64,000 nucleotides of DNA from Pontibacter diazotrophicus (GTDB lineage Bacteria > Bacteroidota > Bacteroidia > Cytophagales > Hymenobacteraceae), in assembly GCF_003367245.1 (NCBI RefSeq), contig NZ_QRGR01000009.1, positions 62,001 to 126,000 of the forward strand, given 5' to 3'. The position numbers and the translations under genes are program-made. The notes below the pieces were generated by a model. It was not told the DNA's origin and ran no database searches. It saw only the letters and a program-made list of their open reading frames with translations. Shown here one piece after another: positions 26,606 through 36,300 of this stretch; position 1 is the stretch's first letter, and each line of letters opens with the position of its first letter.

Positions 26606-27904
26606 ATGGAACTCTTAGAGATACTCGTACTGGTTATCAGCTTTGTGATTTTGCTTTCCCTTGGGGTGCCTATTGCCTTTTCCATCGGCATCTCTGCCCT
26701 GCTGACTATGTTGGTGAGCATTGCCCCGGAGGCGGCTTTTACCACACTTGCCCAGCGCATGGCAACAGGCCTGGACAGTTTTGCCCTGCTGGCCATTCCG
26801 TTCTTTATACTGGCAGGGCAAATGATGAACCGGGGAGGCATTGCCACACGCCTCATTGACCTGGCCAAGAGCCTGGTAGGCACTTTACCCGGCGGCCTTG
26901 CTTACGTGAATATTGTAGCCTGTATGCTGTTCGGCGCCATTTCGGGTTCTGCCGTAGCTGCAGCTTCGGCCATTGGCGGCATTATGAACCCAAGGATGGT
27001 GAAAGAAGGCTACTCCAGGCCTTTCAGTGCGGCTGTGAACATCACCTCTGCCACCACGGGCATGATCATCCCCCCCAGCAACATCCTGATTGTGTATTCA
27101 CTGGCGAGCGGGGGTGTTTCCATTGCCGCGCTGTTTGTGGCGGGGTATATCCCGGGGCTCATGCTTGGCTTAGCCCTCATGATTGTGGCTGGCTTTATCG
27201 CTTACAAGAAAAAATACCCGGTTGGCGACAGAACCTCCCTGAAGGAGGTGTTAAAAAAGTTTTTAGATGCTGTTCCGAGCCTGCTGCTCCTCATTGTGGT
27301 GATTGGCGGTATCATAGCGGGCATATTCACAGCCACTGAGGCCTCGGCTGTTGCCGTGCTGTATACCATCATCCTTTCCATGGGTATATACCGCCAGGTT
27401 AAGGTGCGCGACCTCCCCGACATCCTGATTCAGACTGTAATCACCACATCCATTGTGATGCTGTTGATTGGCACCTCAATGGGAATGTCCTGGGTGATGT
27501 CTTATGCCAATCTTCCCCAGGCTTTTAGTGATGCACTCCTGGGCATCAGCGACAACAAAATCATCATCCTGATCATCATCAACCTGATTCTCCTGTTTGT
27601 GGGCATTTTCATGGACATGACGCCGGCCGTCCTGATTTTCACACCGATTTTTTTACCGGTTGTCACGGCACTTGGTGTAGACCCGGTTCATTTCGGCATC
27701 ATCATGGTGCTGAACCTTTGCATCGGCTTGTGCACGCCGCCTGTGGGCGCCGTGCTTTTTGTGGGCTGTGGCGTAGCCGATATCAGCATCAGCAAAGTGA
27801 TAAAACCGCTGGTGCCCCTGTTCCTGGCGATGGTGGTAGCCCTGCTGCTGATTACGTATGTGCCGGAACTGAGCCTTTGGCTACCAAGAGTTTTTGGTTT
27901 GTAA
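26606..27904 (+). CDS. dctM: TRAP transporter large permease, DctM family
   Basis: Large channel-forming TRAP permease, 432 residues, with about a dozen hydrophobic helices. Hallmarks include SLGVPIAFSIGISALLTMLV, LLAIPFFILAGQMMNRGGIA, the FGAISGSAVAAASAIGGIM scoop-loop sequence, SATTGMIIPPSNILIVYSLA, IFTATEASAVAVLYTI and LCIGLCTPPVGAVLFVGCG. It is the last gene of the kduI-dctM operon, which ends at the hairpin 27961-28010. It moves the substrate handed over by DctP into the cytoplasm, where UxaC/KduI act. Confidence 0.95.
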   Translation: MELLEILVLVISFVILLSLGVPIAFSIGISALLTMLVSIAPEAAFTTLAQRMATGLDSFALLAIPFFILAGQMMNRGGIATRLIDLAKSLVGTLPGGLAYVNIVACMLFGAISGSAVAAASAIGGIMNPRMVKEGYSRPFSAAVNITSATTGMIIPPSNILIVYSLASGGVSIAALFVAGYIPGLMLGLALMIVAGFIAYKKKYPVGDRTSLKEVLKKFLDAVPSLLLLIVVIGGIIAGIFTATEASAVAVLYTIILSMGIYRQVKVRDLPDILIQTVITTSIVMLLIGTSMGMSWVMSYANLPQAFSDALLGISDNKIIILIIINLILLFVGIFMDMTPAVLIFTPIFLPVVTALGVDPVHFGIIMVLNLCIGLCTPPVGAVLFVGCGVADISISKVIKPLVPLFLAMVVALLLITYVPELSLWLPRVFGL

Positions 27905-27960
27905 TCATTGCTTTTCAAACAAGGTATCTCCTTCAATCTGCCATCTCTCAGCAGAAAATT

Positions 27961-28010
27961 AAAACACAAGAAAGCCCCCTGATGCACATCAGGGGGCTTT
28001 CTTGTGTTTT
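27961..28010. terminator. Strong bidirectional terminator after dctM
   Basis: A perfect 24-bp stem: 27961-27984 pairs with 27987-28010, with the GC-rich core AGCCCCCTGATG and flanking AAAA/TTTT that become U-tracts in both directions. It ends the plus-strand pectin operon and could also end the minus-strand TetR gene 106 bp away. Confidence 0.92.
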
Positions 28011-28116
28011 ATGCAGTATACCCGGCGTTAAAAAACCGGGTTAATTCAGTGGCAGCCTTTTTACCACCTCAGCATGTTATTGCCAGGGGCAGAAGTTAGC
28101 AGCCACAAGAAAAATA

Positions 28117-28650
28117 CTATCTTTTATATTTCGCTTTGATCAAATCGAGCATCTTCGTAAAATGCCCTTTATCTTCGTTCGTCAGGTAAAGCCTCCAGAG
28201 GCCTTCCACCAGCAACATCAGGATCTCTGTTTCTAACTCAGGCTCTTCATAACCCAACTTCTTGAAGGCACCCTCCAGTTTCTGCATCACAGAATGCGAG
28301 TAACGCATGTGGTGCTTCTGTGAGATTTCCTCGTCTACCAGGCGGAACTGCATGCGCCAGAAGTTACGCTCTTCTTCTACAAGCTTCAGGGGCATGTCCA
28401 GCACATTTTCAATGAGCTTGATCGGGTCTTCTTCTACTACCAATCCCTTACTTCTGTCCGTAATACGTCTGTAACCGGCTTTCACAACCGCCTCCAGAAG
28501 GTTATCCTTGCTGACATAGTGTTTAAAGATCAGCCCTTCCGATACTCCTGCCTCTTTTGCAATTAAGCTGGTGGGCGTAGCGTCATACCCTTTATCAGCA
28601 AAAAGGGTTAAGGCTGTTTCTAAAATGAGTTCTTTCTTTGTTTTAAGCAT
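28117..28650 (-). CDS. TetR/AcrR-family transcriptional regulator
   Basis: 177-residue regulator. The N-terminal helix-turn-helix is clear (ILETALTLFADKGYDATPTS; EAGVSEGLIFKHYVSKDNLL). The C-terminal ligand domain is not assignable (RNFWRMQFRLVDEEI; LLVEGLWRLYLTNEDKGHF). It converges on the pectin operon, sharing the terminator region, and is followed upstream by a 1-kb gap before pntAA. A link with either neighbour is unproven. TetR proteins usually control adjacent genes, so the transhydrogenase operon or a distant target are options. Confidence 0.92.
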   Translation of the reverse strand: MLKTKKELILETALTLFADKGYDATPTSLIAKEAGVSEGLIFKHYVSKDNLLEAVVKAGYRRITDRSKGLVVEEDPIKLIENVLDMPLKLVEEERNFWRMQFRLVDEEISQKHHMRYSHSVMQKLEGAFKKLGYEEPELETEILMLLVEGLWRLYLTNEDKGHFTKMLDLIKAKYKR

Positions 28651-29704
28651 CTTAAAATAAAATATTTAGTCGCCTCTACTCTAATAATCTGATCTGCTAC
28701 TATAGCACCTGGCCCAGGATTGAAGACTTCTCAATATAAACCTACAAATTAGATTGTAGATAAGATACTGTTCCGTCTCCCTTCTGCTACTCCAGGGTGT
28801 AGCGCATAATCAGGCATGTTGAACAGAGAGCAGGTTAATGTTTTGTATATACAAACAACCGCTCAAAAATACATACTGTGAGCGGAACAATCACACAAAA
28901 GCCTTAAATAAAAATAAGAAGACCAGTTGTGCCCTTATTTAGCATCTACTGCTAAAATGATACCAATTACCTGATGGAATGAATACTTTTAAATCCGACT
29001 TCTGCCACTGCTTTCTAGCTTCATTGCATCTTATACGGTGAGTGAAGCGAAGTATTTACAAAAAGCAAAAAACAAGGGTTAAACCGTGCGTGATTCGCAT
29101 AATTATAAATTATTGCATCAGATTCTAAAATATATCTAAAATCTTCCTTTAACTAATGATAAATTTATTATATTAGCTCCATAATATTACAGCGTAACCA
29201 AGAGTACACATAAGTTTATTCCTTGAGCGGCAAACGTGCGCTTTCAGAACCTGACGGCAACTGTTTTTACTGCACTAGCACGGCTACTGCATTAAATAAA
29301 ATGGGCCATATCAGCACCTGAAACCCCGCATTATGCCTTCATAAACAAAACTTAAGTCGTTCTGCGTCCGCTTCGCTTCTCAAAATCCTAATCAGCTCAC
29401 TTTTCTGCAGAAGTGCTGCACGGGCTGCTTTGCTATGATCATGGCAAAATCAGGAATTCAAAGTTACAACAAATAATTAAATATATAAGCCAGGCTGAAG
29501 CCGGGATTATTTCATTCCACAGGCATGAGTGCCGTTGAAATGAGATAATGCCAGATTTTTCATCTAAGTAAAACACAAGAGAACCTGCCTGTACGCTTTT
29601 GACTTAGGCAAGCATCGTCTATTTCATCTGCGGGCTAAGTAATGTCTGGCCGATTAATCTGATTCATAGAAATACATAAGAGTTATAACTTAACACATTT
29701 AGCC
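28651..29704. other. 1.05-kb gap without a recognised gene
   Basis: AT-rich stretch between the divergent tetR and pntAA genes. I found no convincing open frame, tRNA, inverted terminal repeats or long hairpin. It contains only the TetR promoter region near 28651-28740 and, at its right edge, the palindromic element 29681-29696. It may hold a long 5' leader, a decayed gene or an unrecognised small RNA; none can be shown from sequence alone. Confidence 0.5.
29681..29696 (+). promoter_or_regulatory. Palindrome-containing leader element upstream of pntAA (copy 1)
   Basis: AGTTATAACTTAACAC begins with the perfect 10-bp palindrome AGTTATAACT. The same 16 bases occur at 40651-40666, in front of araB. 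In both places the element ends 8 bases before a non-ATG start codon (TTG here, GTG at araB). Function unknown: a shared operator, a core-promoter piece or a translation element are options. Confidence 0.55.
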
Positions 29705-30838
29705 TTGAACATAGCAGTACTTAAAGAGAGCAAAGCATCCGAAAGAAGGGTAGCTCTTACACCAGATGTAGTGAAATCACTGTCCAAAGCTGGCTTTAAA
29801 TGCGGCATCGAAAGCGAGGCCGGCGTGGCATCAGGTTTTTATAACAAGGCCTATGAGGCTGCGGGAGGGCTTATTTTCCCGGACAGAGCCGCCTTGCTAG
29901 GAGATGCCGATGTGCTCCTGAAGGTGAACGCGCCAACGGCAGATGAGCTGCAACTGCTGCGCGACGGCAGTGCCCTGATCTCCTTCCTTTACGCCTACAC
30001 AGTACCGGAACTGGTGGACTTGTGCCTTCGCAAGAAGATAAGTGCCTTTGCCATGGATGCTGTTCCTCGCATTTCCCGTGCGCAGAAGATGGATGCCCTC
30101 AGCTCCCAGGCGAATTTGGGTGGCTATAAGGCGGTGCTGTTGGGGGCCAACGCCCTGGGCAAAATCTTTCCGCTCATGATGACGGCTGCCGGCACCATCA
30201 CCCCTGCCCGGGTACTTATTTTTGGGGCCGGTGTGGCAGGTCTGCAAGCTGTTGCCACCGCCAAACGCCTGGGTGCAGTGGTAGAGGTGACGGATGTGCG
30301 GCCTGAAACAAAAGAGCAGGTAGAGTCTTTGGGAGGCCGCTTTCTGGAGGTGCAGGCAGAAGGCGTGAAAACAGAAGGCGGTTATGCCAGCGAAGTATCA
30401 GCCGAGTACCTGCAAAAGCAAAAAGAGCTTGTCTCCCGGCATGTGGCCGATGCCGACATTGTCATTACCACGGCGCTTGTTATTGGTAAAAAGGCGCCGC
30501 TGCTGGTAACAGCAGAAATGGTGGAGAGCATGAAACCTGGTTCTGTTATAGTGGACATGGCGGTGGAATCGGGTGGCAACTGTGCATTGAGCGAGTTTAA
30601 TAAAACCGTTATCAAGCATGGCGTCACGATCATTGGCGAGTCTAATTTACCCGCCATGGTACCGGTGAACGCCAGTGAGCTTTACGCCAAGAACATCAGC
30701 ACGCTTCTCCTCCACCTGGCCACCAACGAAGGCTTTAAATGGGAGATGGAAGAAGAGGTTACCAAGGGCTCTCTGATCACACACCAGGGCGAGTTAGTAC
30801 ATCCGTTTACAAAGGAAATTTTAGCGAAAACAGTATGA
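29705..30838 (+). CDS. pntAA: NAD(P) transhydrogenase subunit alpha part 1
   Basis: NAD(H)-binding domain I of the proton-translocating transhydrogenase, which makes NADPH from NADH using the proton gradient. 377 residues starting at TTG 29705 (MNIAVLKESKASERRVALTP), the conserved N-terminus. The Rossmann signature VLIFGAGVAGLQAVATAKRL and VEVTDVRPETKEQVESLGG follow, as in alanine dehydrogenase/PntA. No ATG suits the conserved start, so the TTG is probably real. It overlaps pntAB as ATGA. In enterobacteria this part is fused to the membrane segment; here the subunits are split. Confidence 0.94.
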   Translation: MNIAVLKESKASERRVALTPDVVKSLSKAGFKCGIESEAGVASGFYNKAYEAAGGLIFPDRAALLGDADVLLKVNAPTADELQLLRDGSALISFLYAYTVPELVDLCLRKKISAFAMDAVPRISRAQKMDALSSQANLGGYKAVLLGANALGKIFPLMMTAAGTITPARVLIFGAGVAGLQAVATAKRLGAVVEVTDVRPETKEQVESLGGRFLEVQAEGVKTEGGYASEVSAEYLQKQKELVSRHVADADIVITTALVIGKKAPLLVTAEMVESMKPGSVIVDMAVESGGNCALSEFNKTVIKHGVTIIGESNLPAMVPVNASELYAKNISTLLLHLATNEGFKWEMEEEVTKGSLITHQGELVHPFTKEILAKTV

Positions 30839-31125
30839 ATGCAGAAAGTTTAATTGTACTCCTTTATGTGCTGGTGCTAGCCAGCTTTGTAGGCTTCGAG
30901 CTTATTTCTAAGGTGCCCCCTACCCTGCACACCCCGCTTATGTCAGGGTCAAACGCCATCTCAGGTATCACCATTGTGGGCGCTATTGTGGCGGCCGGCC
31001 CTGAAGACATGTCGGTGAGCAAATGGCTGGGAATTGCTGCGCTGCTGCTGGCCACCCTCAACGTGGTGGGGGGCTATGTGGTGACAGACCGCATGTTGCA
31101 GATGTTCAAAAAGAAAAAGAAGTAA
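30835..31125 (+). CDS. pntAB: NAD(P) transhydrogenase subunit alpha part 2 (membrane)
   Basis: Membrane part of the alpha subunit, 96 residues with three hydrophobic helices (ESLIVLLYVLVLASFVGFEL; ISGITIVGAIVAAGP; WLGIAALLLATLNVVGGYVV). The family motif VPPTLHTPLMSGSNAISGI is present. The ATG at 30835 overlaps the pntAA stop (ATGA); the longer open frame from 30739 is overlap with pntAA. The C-terminus is Lys-rich (FKKKKK). It builds the proton channel together with PntB, 4 bp downstream. Confidence 0.95.
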   Translation: MNAESLIVLLYVLVLASFVGFELISKVPPTLHTPLMSGSNAISGITIVGAIVAAGPEDMSVSKWLGIAALLLATLNVVGGYVVTDRMLQMFKKKKK

Positions 31126-31129
31126 GCAC

Positions 31130-32533
31130 ATGGAGAGAGATTTAATTATCAAGATAGCATATCTGATCGCCTCTGTGCTGTTTATTGTAGGCATCAAAAT
31201 GCTGGGCAAAACGTCCACGGCACGCCGGGGAAATTTCATTTCTGCGGTGGCCATGCTCATCGCCATCCTCGTGACCCTGCTCGACAGACAGGTGCTGAGC
31301 TTCACAGAAATTTTTGTCACCATACTTGTTGGCTCCGTGATTGGCACTGTGATTGCGCAGCGCGTAGAAATGACATCTATGCCGGAAATGGTCGCCATCT
31401 TCAACGGATTTGGTGGTGCTGCATCCGTACTGGTGGCTACCTCTGAATACTGGCGCATGGCACATGATGCCGGTTACAGCATGGAAGTGGTGGTAGGTGT
31501 GACGATTGTTATAAGTGTTATCATTGGCTGCGTTACCCTGACGGGTTCGCTGGTGGCCTTCGGTAAACTGAAAGGCCTCATCAACGGCAGAGCGATTATG
31601 TTTACCGGGCAGCATGCCCTGAATGCCATCCTGTTCTTAGGTGCCCTGGCCCTGTCTGTACTGGTGGTGCTGGAGCCGAACGTGGAGTTATGGATGATGG
31701 GAGTATTGTTTATAGCCCTGCTATTGGGCGTGCTCGTTGTCATCCCTATTGGTGGGGCCGATATGCCGGTGGTTATCTCCCTGCTGAACTCGTATTCTGG
31801 TATTGCCGCCTGCGCCACGGGCTTCGTGCTCAACAACCAGGTACTGATTATAGCGGGTGCCCTGGTGGGTGCATCTGGTATCATCCTTACCCAGATTATG
31901 TGCAAGGCCATGAACCGTTCTTTGGTCAACGTGCTGCTCGGCGGTTTCGGCCAGACGGGTTCTGCGGCCACTACCGATGGCGGTGAAGAGATAGTGGTAA
32001 AAGAGGTGGGCGTGGAAGAAACAGCCATGCTGTTCGACTCAGCCTCATCTGTTATCATTGTGCCAGGTTATGGCATGGCTGTAGCACAGGCCCAACACAT
32101 TGTGCGTGAGCTTTCTGACATGCTGGAACGCAGAGGAACCTCTGTGAAGTTTGCCATACACCCGGTGGCGGGCCGCATGCCCGGGCACATGAACGTATTG
32201 TTGGCAGAAGCCAATGTGCCTTACGACAAGCTGATTGAAATGGACCAGATCAACGATGAATTCGCCAACACCGACATCGCCCTGATTATTGGTGCCAACG
32301 ACGTGGTAAACCCCGCCGCCCGCACAAACCCCGGCAGCCCGATTTATGGTATGCCGGTGCTGAATGCAGATAAAGCGCGTACTGTGATTGTTTGCAAACG
32401 CGGTATGAGCGCTGGCTATGCCGGCATTGAGAATGAGTTGTTCGGCTATCCGAATTGCCTGATGCTGTTCGGAGATGCCAAATCCTCTATGACCAAAGTA
32501 GTAGGTGAACTGAAAGAGCTGATGCCAGCGTAG
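31130..32533 (+). CDS. pntB: NAD(P) transhydrogenase subunit beta
   Basis: 467 residues: an N-terminal membrane domain with about nine helices, then the NADP(H)-binding domain III. Diagnostic segments are EMVAIFNGFGGAASVLVA, GGADMPVVISLLNSYSGIAA, the NADP site IIVPGYGMAVAQAQHIVREL, FAIHPVAGRMPGHMNVLLAE and LIIGANDVVNPAARTNPGSP. The gene ends the operon and is followed after about 20 bases by a 19-bp-stem terminator. The enzyme supplies NADPH; UxaB and KduD of the neighbouring locus may draw on the same cofactor pools (inferred). Confidence 0.96.
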   Translation: MERDLIIKIAYLIASVLFIVGIKMLGKTSTARRGNFISAVAMLIAILVTLLDRQVLSFTEIFVTILVGSVIGTVIAQRVEMTSMPEMVAIFNGFGGAASVLVATSEYWRMAHDAGYSMEVVVGVTIVISVIIGCVTLTGSLVAFGKLKGLINGRAIMFTGQHALNAILFLGALALSVLVVLEPNVELWMMGVLFIALLLGVLVVIPIGGADMPVVISLLNSYSGIAACATGFVLNNQVLIIAGALVGASGIILTQIMCKAMNRSLVNVLLGGFGQTGSAATTDGGEEIVVKEVGVEETAMLFDSASSVIIVPGYGMAVAQAQHIVRELSDMLERRGTSVKFAIHPVAGRMPGHMNVLLAEANVPYDKLIEMDQINDEFANTDIALIIGANDVVNPAARTNPGSPIYGMPVLNADKARTVIVCKRGMSAGYAGIENELFGYPNCLMLFGDAKSSMTKVVGELKELMPA

Positions 32534-32554
32534 CAGTTTAACAATAGGTTTTAT

Positions 32555-32596
32555 GAGAACAGCCTCACGACTAGAAATAGTCGTGAGGCTGTTCTC
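32555..32596 (+). terminator. Rho-independent terminator after pntB
   Basis: Perfect 19-bp stem: 32555-32573 pairs with 32578-32596 around a GAAA loop, followed by ATTTTAT. Confidence 0.9.
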
Positions 32597-33204
32597 ATTT
32601 TATGGCTACTTCTAAAAACAGTTTTTAATCATATCACATTATGTCAATTCCATAGCACCTTTTCTTAGGTACCGGGTCAAACCACCCCTGTCCCTCCTGG
32701 GGGTGCAGGGGCCCCCTTTAGAGTCCAAGGATGGGGGTCTGCTTTTTAGGCCGCATTAGGCCTCTTCCATTGCTAAGGCTTTATTTCTAGAGTATATCAC
32801 CCAAAACCAGCAAGCACGGAGTGAAATAGTTTCCAGTCTTTGGGTTGAGCGCCTTGTATTTGATGTGGTGCCGAACGAAGTGAGGCAGCCCGCAGCGGAG
32901 CTAAAGAGGGCCCCTTCCCCCGGCAACTTCAAATGCACAGCGCGATGCCCTTATAGAGGGCCCCTACCCCCAAGACGAGGCCTCTCGGCCTTGAGAGCAA
33001 AGGAGATAAGATGGAAAAGGCTGCTCATGAGCCGCTGGACAAGCTTAAACTACGGTAGCTTAGACAAAACGGAAGTAGCTCAATCAAAAGTGGCATAAAC
33101 AAGGTTCTAAGCATGCAAAACCGATTGGCAGTTACCTATTGTGCAGTCAGAAAAAACAATCCTATCAAACAGCTGTTCCTTATCAGATAAATAAACTTTA
33201 AAAT
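32597..33204. other. Non-coding GC-rich repeat patch
   Basis: Stretch without a credible gene. It contains C/G-run imperfect palindromes at about 32685-32720 (CCCCTG..CAGGGG) and a near-perfect direct repeat, GAGGGCCCCTTCCCCC (32906-32921) and GAGGGCCCCTACCCCC (32956-32971), 50 bp apart. The same C-rich style recurs in the palindrome 36844-36881. The two 60-77-codon open frames here look like chance. The right end (33110-33204) is AT-rich and probably holds the promoter of the microprotein gene. Confidence 0.45.
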
Positions 33205-33303
33205 ATGGATCCTTTTAAAATAATTAAATTTCTGGCTATTCCGGCGGCCGTGGTTGTACTTGGTTACCGGGTTGTGCTACTGATAAAAGAGTCAAAAAGC
33301 TAA
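33205..33303 (+). CDS. Predicted 32-residue single-span membrane microprotein
   Basis: ATG at 33205, TAA at 33301. The product begins MDPFKIIKFLAIPAAVVVLG and ends IKESKS. It is amphipathic at the start, has one membrane-spanning stretch (about residues 9-26), then a short charged tail. It is supported by its shape, by an AT-rich upstream region and by a terminator hairpin directly at its stop codon. It resembles the small membrane proteins often missed by annotation. No family recognised; it could also be a chance frame. Confidence 0.42.
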   Translation: MDPFKIIKFLAIPAAVVVLGYRVVLLIKESKS

Positions 33304-33333
33304 AAAGGTGGGAGTCTAACGGCTCCCACCTTT
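33304..33333. terminator. Bidirectional terminator between the microprotein and the kinase-nucleotidyltransferase gene
   Basis: AAAGGTGGGAG (33304-33314) pairs with CTCCCACCTTT (33323-33333) around an 8-base loop. T-runs follow in both directions, clearer on the minus strand (CCTTTTTAGC). It serves the minus-strand fusion gene ending at 33395 and the small plus-strand ORF. Confidence 0.8.
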
Positions 33334-33394
33334 GCTTTTCCCTTTGCAGATGCTATATAAACAGTAATAACAATCAGAGAAATCCAGTGCTTTA

Positions 33395-36300
33395 TCAAGC
33401 AAACGTACCCAGTGAAGCGACATAGGCCTTGCTGCCATCCGTTACCCACGAGTCCAGCTGTGCAGGGTCTTTCATTTGCTGCCCCCTGTACCTTGGCACC
33501 GCAATATACCCGCACTTCACATCAGCCAGGGCTGACATATCGCTCCAGAGCTTTTCGATTTGCGCTACCGGGTAAATGTCCTCCTGCCCGTGCCCCCAAC
33601 GGTATTTTACATCTTTGATGGTCACATAAGTTGGTATACGCTGCGCCACGCTTCTCACGGCTTTTGCCAGCTGCGCCTCGTCCCCTTTCTGCAGATCTGC
33701 ACGCGTCAGCCCGAACAGTTTCAACAGCGGATCAATCTGTATCCAGGTGGTCATGGAGTTGTAGTAGCTCAGGTTTAGCTCGTCTTCCTCGCGCGGTTGC
33801 GCCAGGCCTTCCAGCAAGCGCACGTAGCCATTCACACTGGCCAGTCCACCTCCCCTGTCCTCGATGCGGCGGGGTACCACCTCAAACGTCAGCGCATTCT
33901 CTGACTCCAGGTGATAACCCAGGGCAGCCGGGTTCACATCCGCCCCCAGGGTATCAATGTTGTGCAGCATAATGGTTTCCAGCTGCGGCTGCTCCTCCAG
34001 GAGTTTGGCAAGGGTGCCGTTGCGCAGCAGGTTCGACACCTCGTACCAATGGCCGAGTGGCGAAAAGCGCTGAGCTGCAATGTTATCGACATAATCAGTG
34101 CCCTCTCCCTTCGATTTAGCCCAGTTGATCATGCTCTGCCGCACGGCATCCCGCACCTTCTGTTTGTTCTCGTCCAGCGTTTCCTGCGGCATCTCTTCCC
34201 ACATAAAGCGCAGGTCGCGCTCCATCGGCACAAAACGCTGACCAATAGAACGCCCTTCAGACAAGTAAATAGATCCGTCGTAGCCGAAGTTCTGCGTCTT
34301 CTCCAACTGCTTTCGGATAGGTGCCTGCGTCAGGTAGCTGGTGGCTACTATATGTGGGATTCTGGCATCATACTTTTCCGCCACTTTACGGGTTTTGGCC
34401 ATGTGAATCTCCAGGAAGCTGCGGTGCTCCCCTTCAATTTCCACAAACGGATTAAGCGCTTTTATCACACCCGCTCCTTTGGTCCAGCGGCTACCCACAC
34501 CGGCTGCCAGGCTCATCACGGCTACTTTGCCTGCCCTTATGGCTTCCTCACCTGTCTTTTCGGTAGGGCTTAGCTCCTCCAGGTGCACAATATCCTCAGG
34601 CCGAACATCTTCTATAGAAGTCTCGGCGGCCAAACGGTTACGCGACAAGCCGATGCGGCCTTTTTGCAACTCCTCCCGTATGTCTTCGTGCTGTATGTAA
34701 TCGAAGCCGTTTTCTCTTTTGATTTTTTCCGCTTTTTCGTTTTCCACACTGCGGTTACCCTGCGAAGACGGGTCAGACACTTTAAACAAATTGCTGACAA
34801 TGGTGCGAAGCAGCGGGTACGCCAGGTTATTTTTTTCGCAGTACGTAGTAAACAAATCAATTTCAGCGCGGCGGATGTACGAAACGGTCGTCGGGTCTTT
34901 TCGAACCAGCTCTGACACATGAATGGCATAATACTGCTCCGGCATCAGTGACTCGTTTCCTTCATGCAGTGTCGCCCAGGTACCTTTCGGGTTGATGCTC
35001 CAGTTATACACCACTGGTTCCATGGCAAATGGCAGGGAGTCCGACAGCTCGTTCTTGGTTTGGCGGAGAATATCCAATACGCCCGTTTTATATTCCTCGT
35101 GTCGCTCGGGGTTTACAAACATACCCATTCCGCCGCCGGACATGCCGCCCAGCATCAGGAAACCATAGTAGTCTTCCCCAAAGGCTTTTTTGGCTTTAGC
35201 GATGATCTGCTCTGTAAAGTAAGTAGATGCCCACGGGATAATTGTTTTGATGGGCTGCTCCCAATTACGGGCTGTGTTAGCACCTAATTTCCGAATGTCT
35301 CCCTCCCGAATAGCTCCCAGGATGTTATCGAATATCTGGTTTGTCTGCTGCCGGGCCGCCCACTCCTTCTCTCCTCTGAGCAGATACTTCTCCGTTACCA
35401 TCTCCAGGATAGGCCCTACGTTGGAGGCCATCCCCCCGTGCATCAACACCAGCGAATTGATAATCTTATCAGCTATTTCCGGATGCACTTCTTCGCCCTG
35501 CAGCACGCGGTGGCGCGGAAGCAGCGTTCCCCTGCTGATGCCGTTTTCCGGATCGCCTTCCTGCGCAAAAGTGCCCTGTATAGCTTTGATACCCGGCCAT
35601 ACGCCGCCGGAATCCTGCCATCCACCGCCAGAGCCTCCAATCCACTCGCCAAGTATAGCACGTGACGCTACCAGACGTCTTTCGCTCTCTTCCAGGCCGC
35701 CCTCCAGCTTCTGTGTCTGGCCAGTGGCACGCATTAGCAGACTGATGATGGAGCCCAGGAGATTAGTGGAAACGGCAAAGCGGGAGCCTTTCGGTATATC
35801 GTTTACTTTGGTGACTAACTCAATACCCATACCCGGTGCCACGATACGGGCCAGGATTTCGGGCAAAGACTGATTTGTTCCCTCAAACGAAGGGGGAATA
35901 AGCCCCGATGCAATAACACCGGCTTTCACCAGGCTCAGATAGTCGTTCCCGAAATTGAACAGGTCTGCCAGGTCGTGTATGTCTTTCGTCGTATTCAGGT
36001 CGATACTCGTCAGGCGCAGCACCGGCTCCGGAATAACGCGCACATAACTGTGCAACGGCGGCCGGATGTCCTTGTCACGACCAAAAACGCCTAAGTTGAT
36101 GGATACGTTGATGACGCGCGCTCCTTCCGGATAATCCATTCCCAGGAAAAATATATCAGACCAGCCGCTGTGCGTCAGGTCCATACGCACGGAGGTATGC
36201 TCGTGCAGGATGGGGTAAAAGAGTGAGTTGTCCTGCCGCTCCAGCAGCTTTGGGTGTATCCGGATTGGGTGCTCCTCCTGGTGTCCCACCCGGAACATCC

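Noticed and set aside
29225..29245. GCAAACG half-site as a fourth LacI operator near pntAA
   Set aside because: Only one half matches, it is over 450 bp from the start codon, and it is not palindromic.
30739..30834. Long form of the pntAB frame
   Set aside because: It overlaps the pntAA end; the conserved protein begins at 30835 with the ATGA overlap.
32756..33098. Short open frames in the GC-rich patch (60 and 77 codons)
   Set aside because: No recognisable product, biased composition, and they overlap each other on opposite strands.
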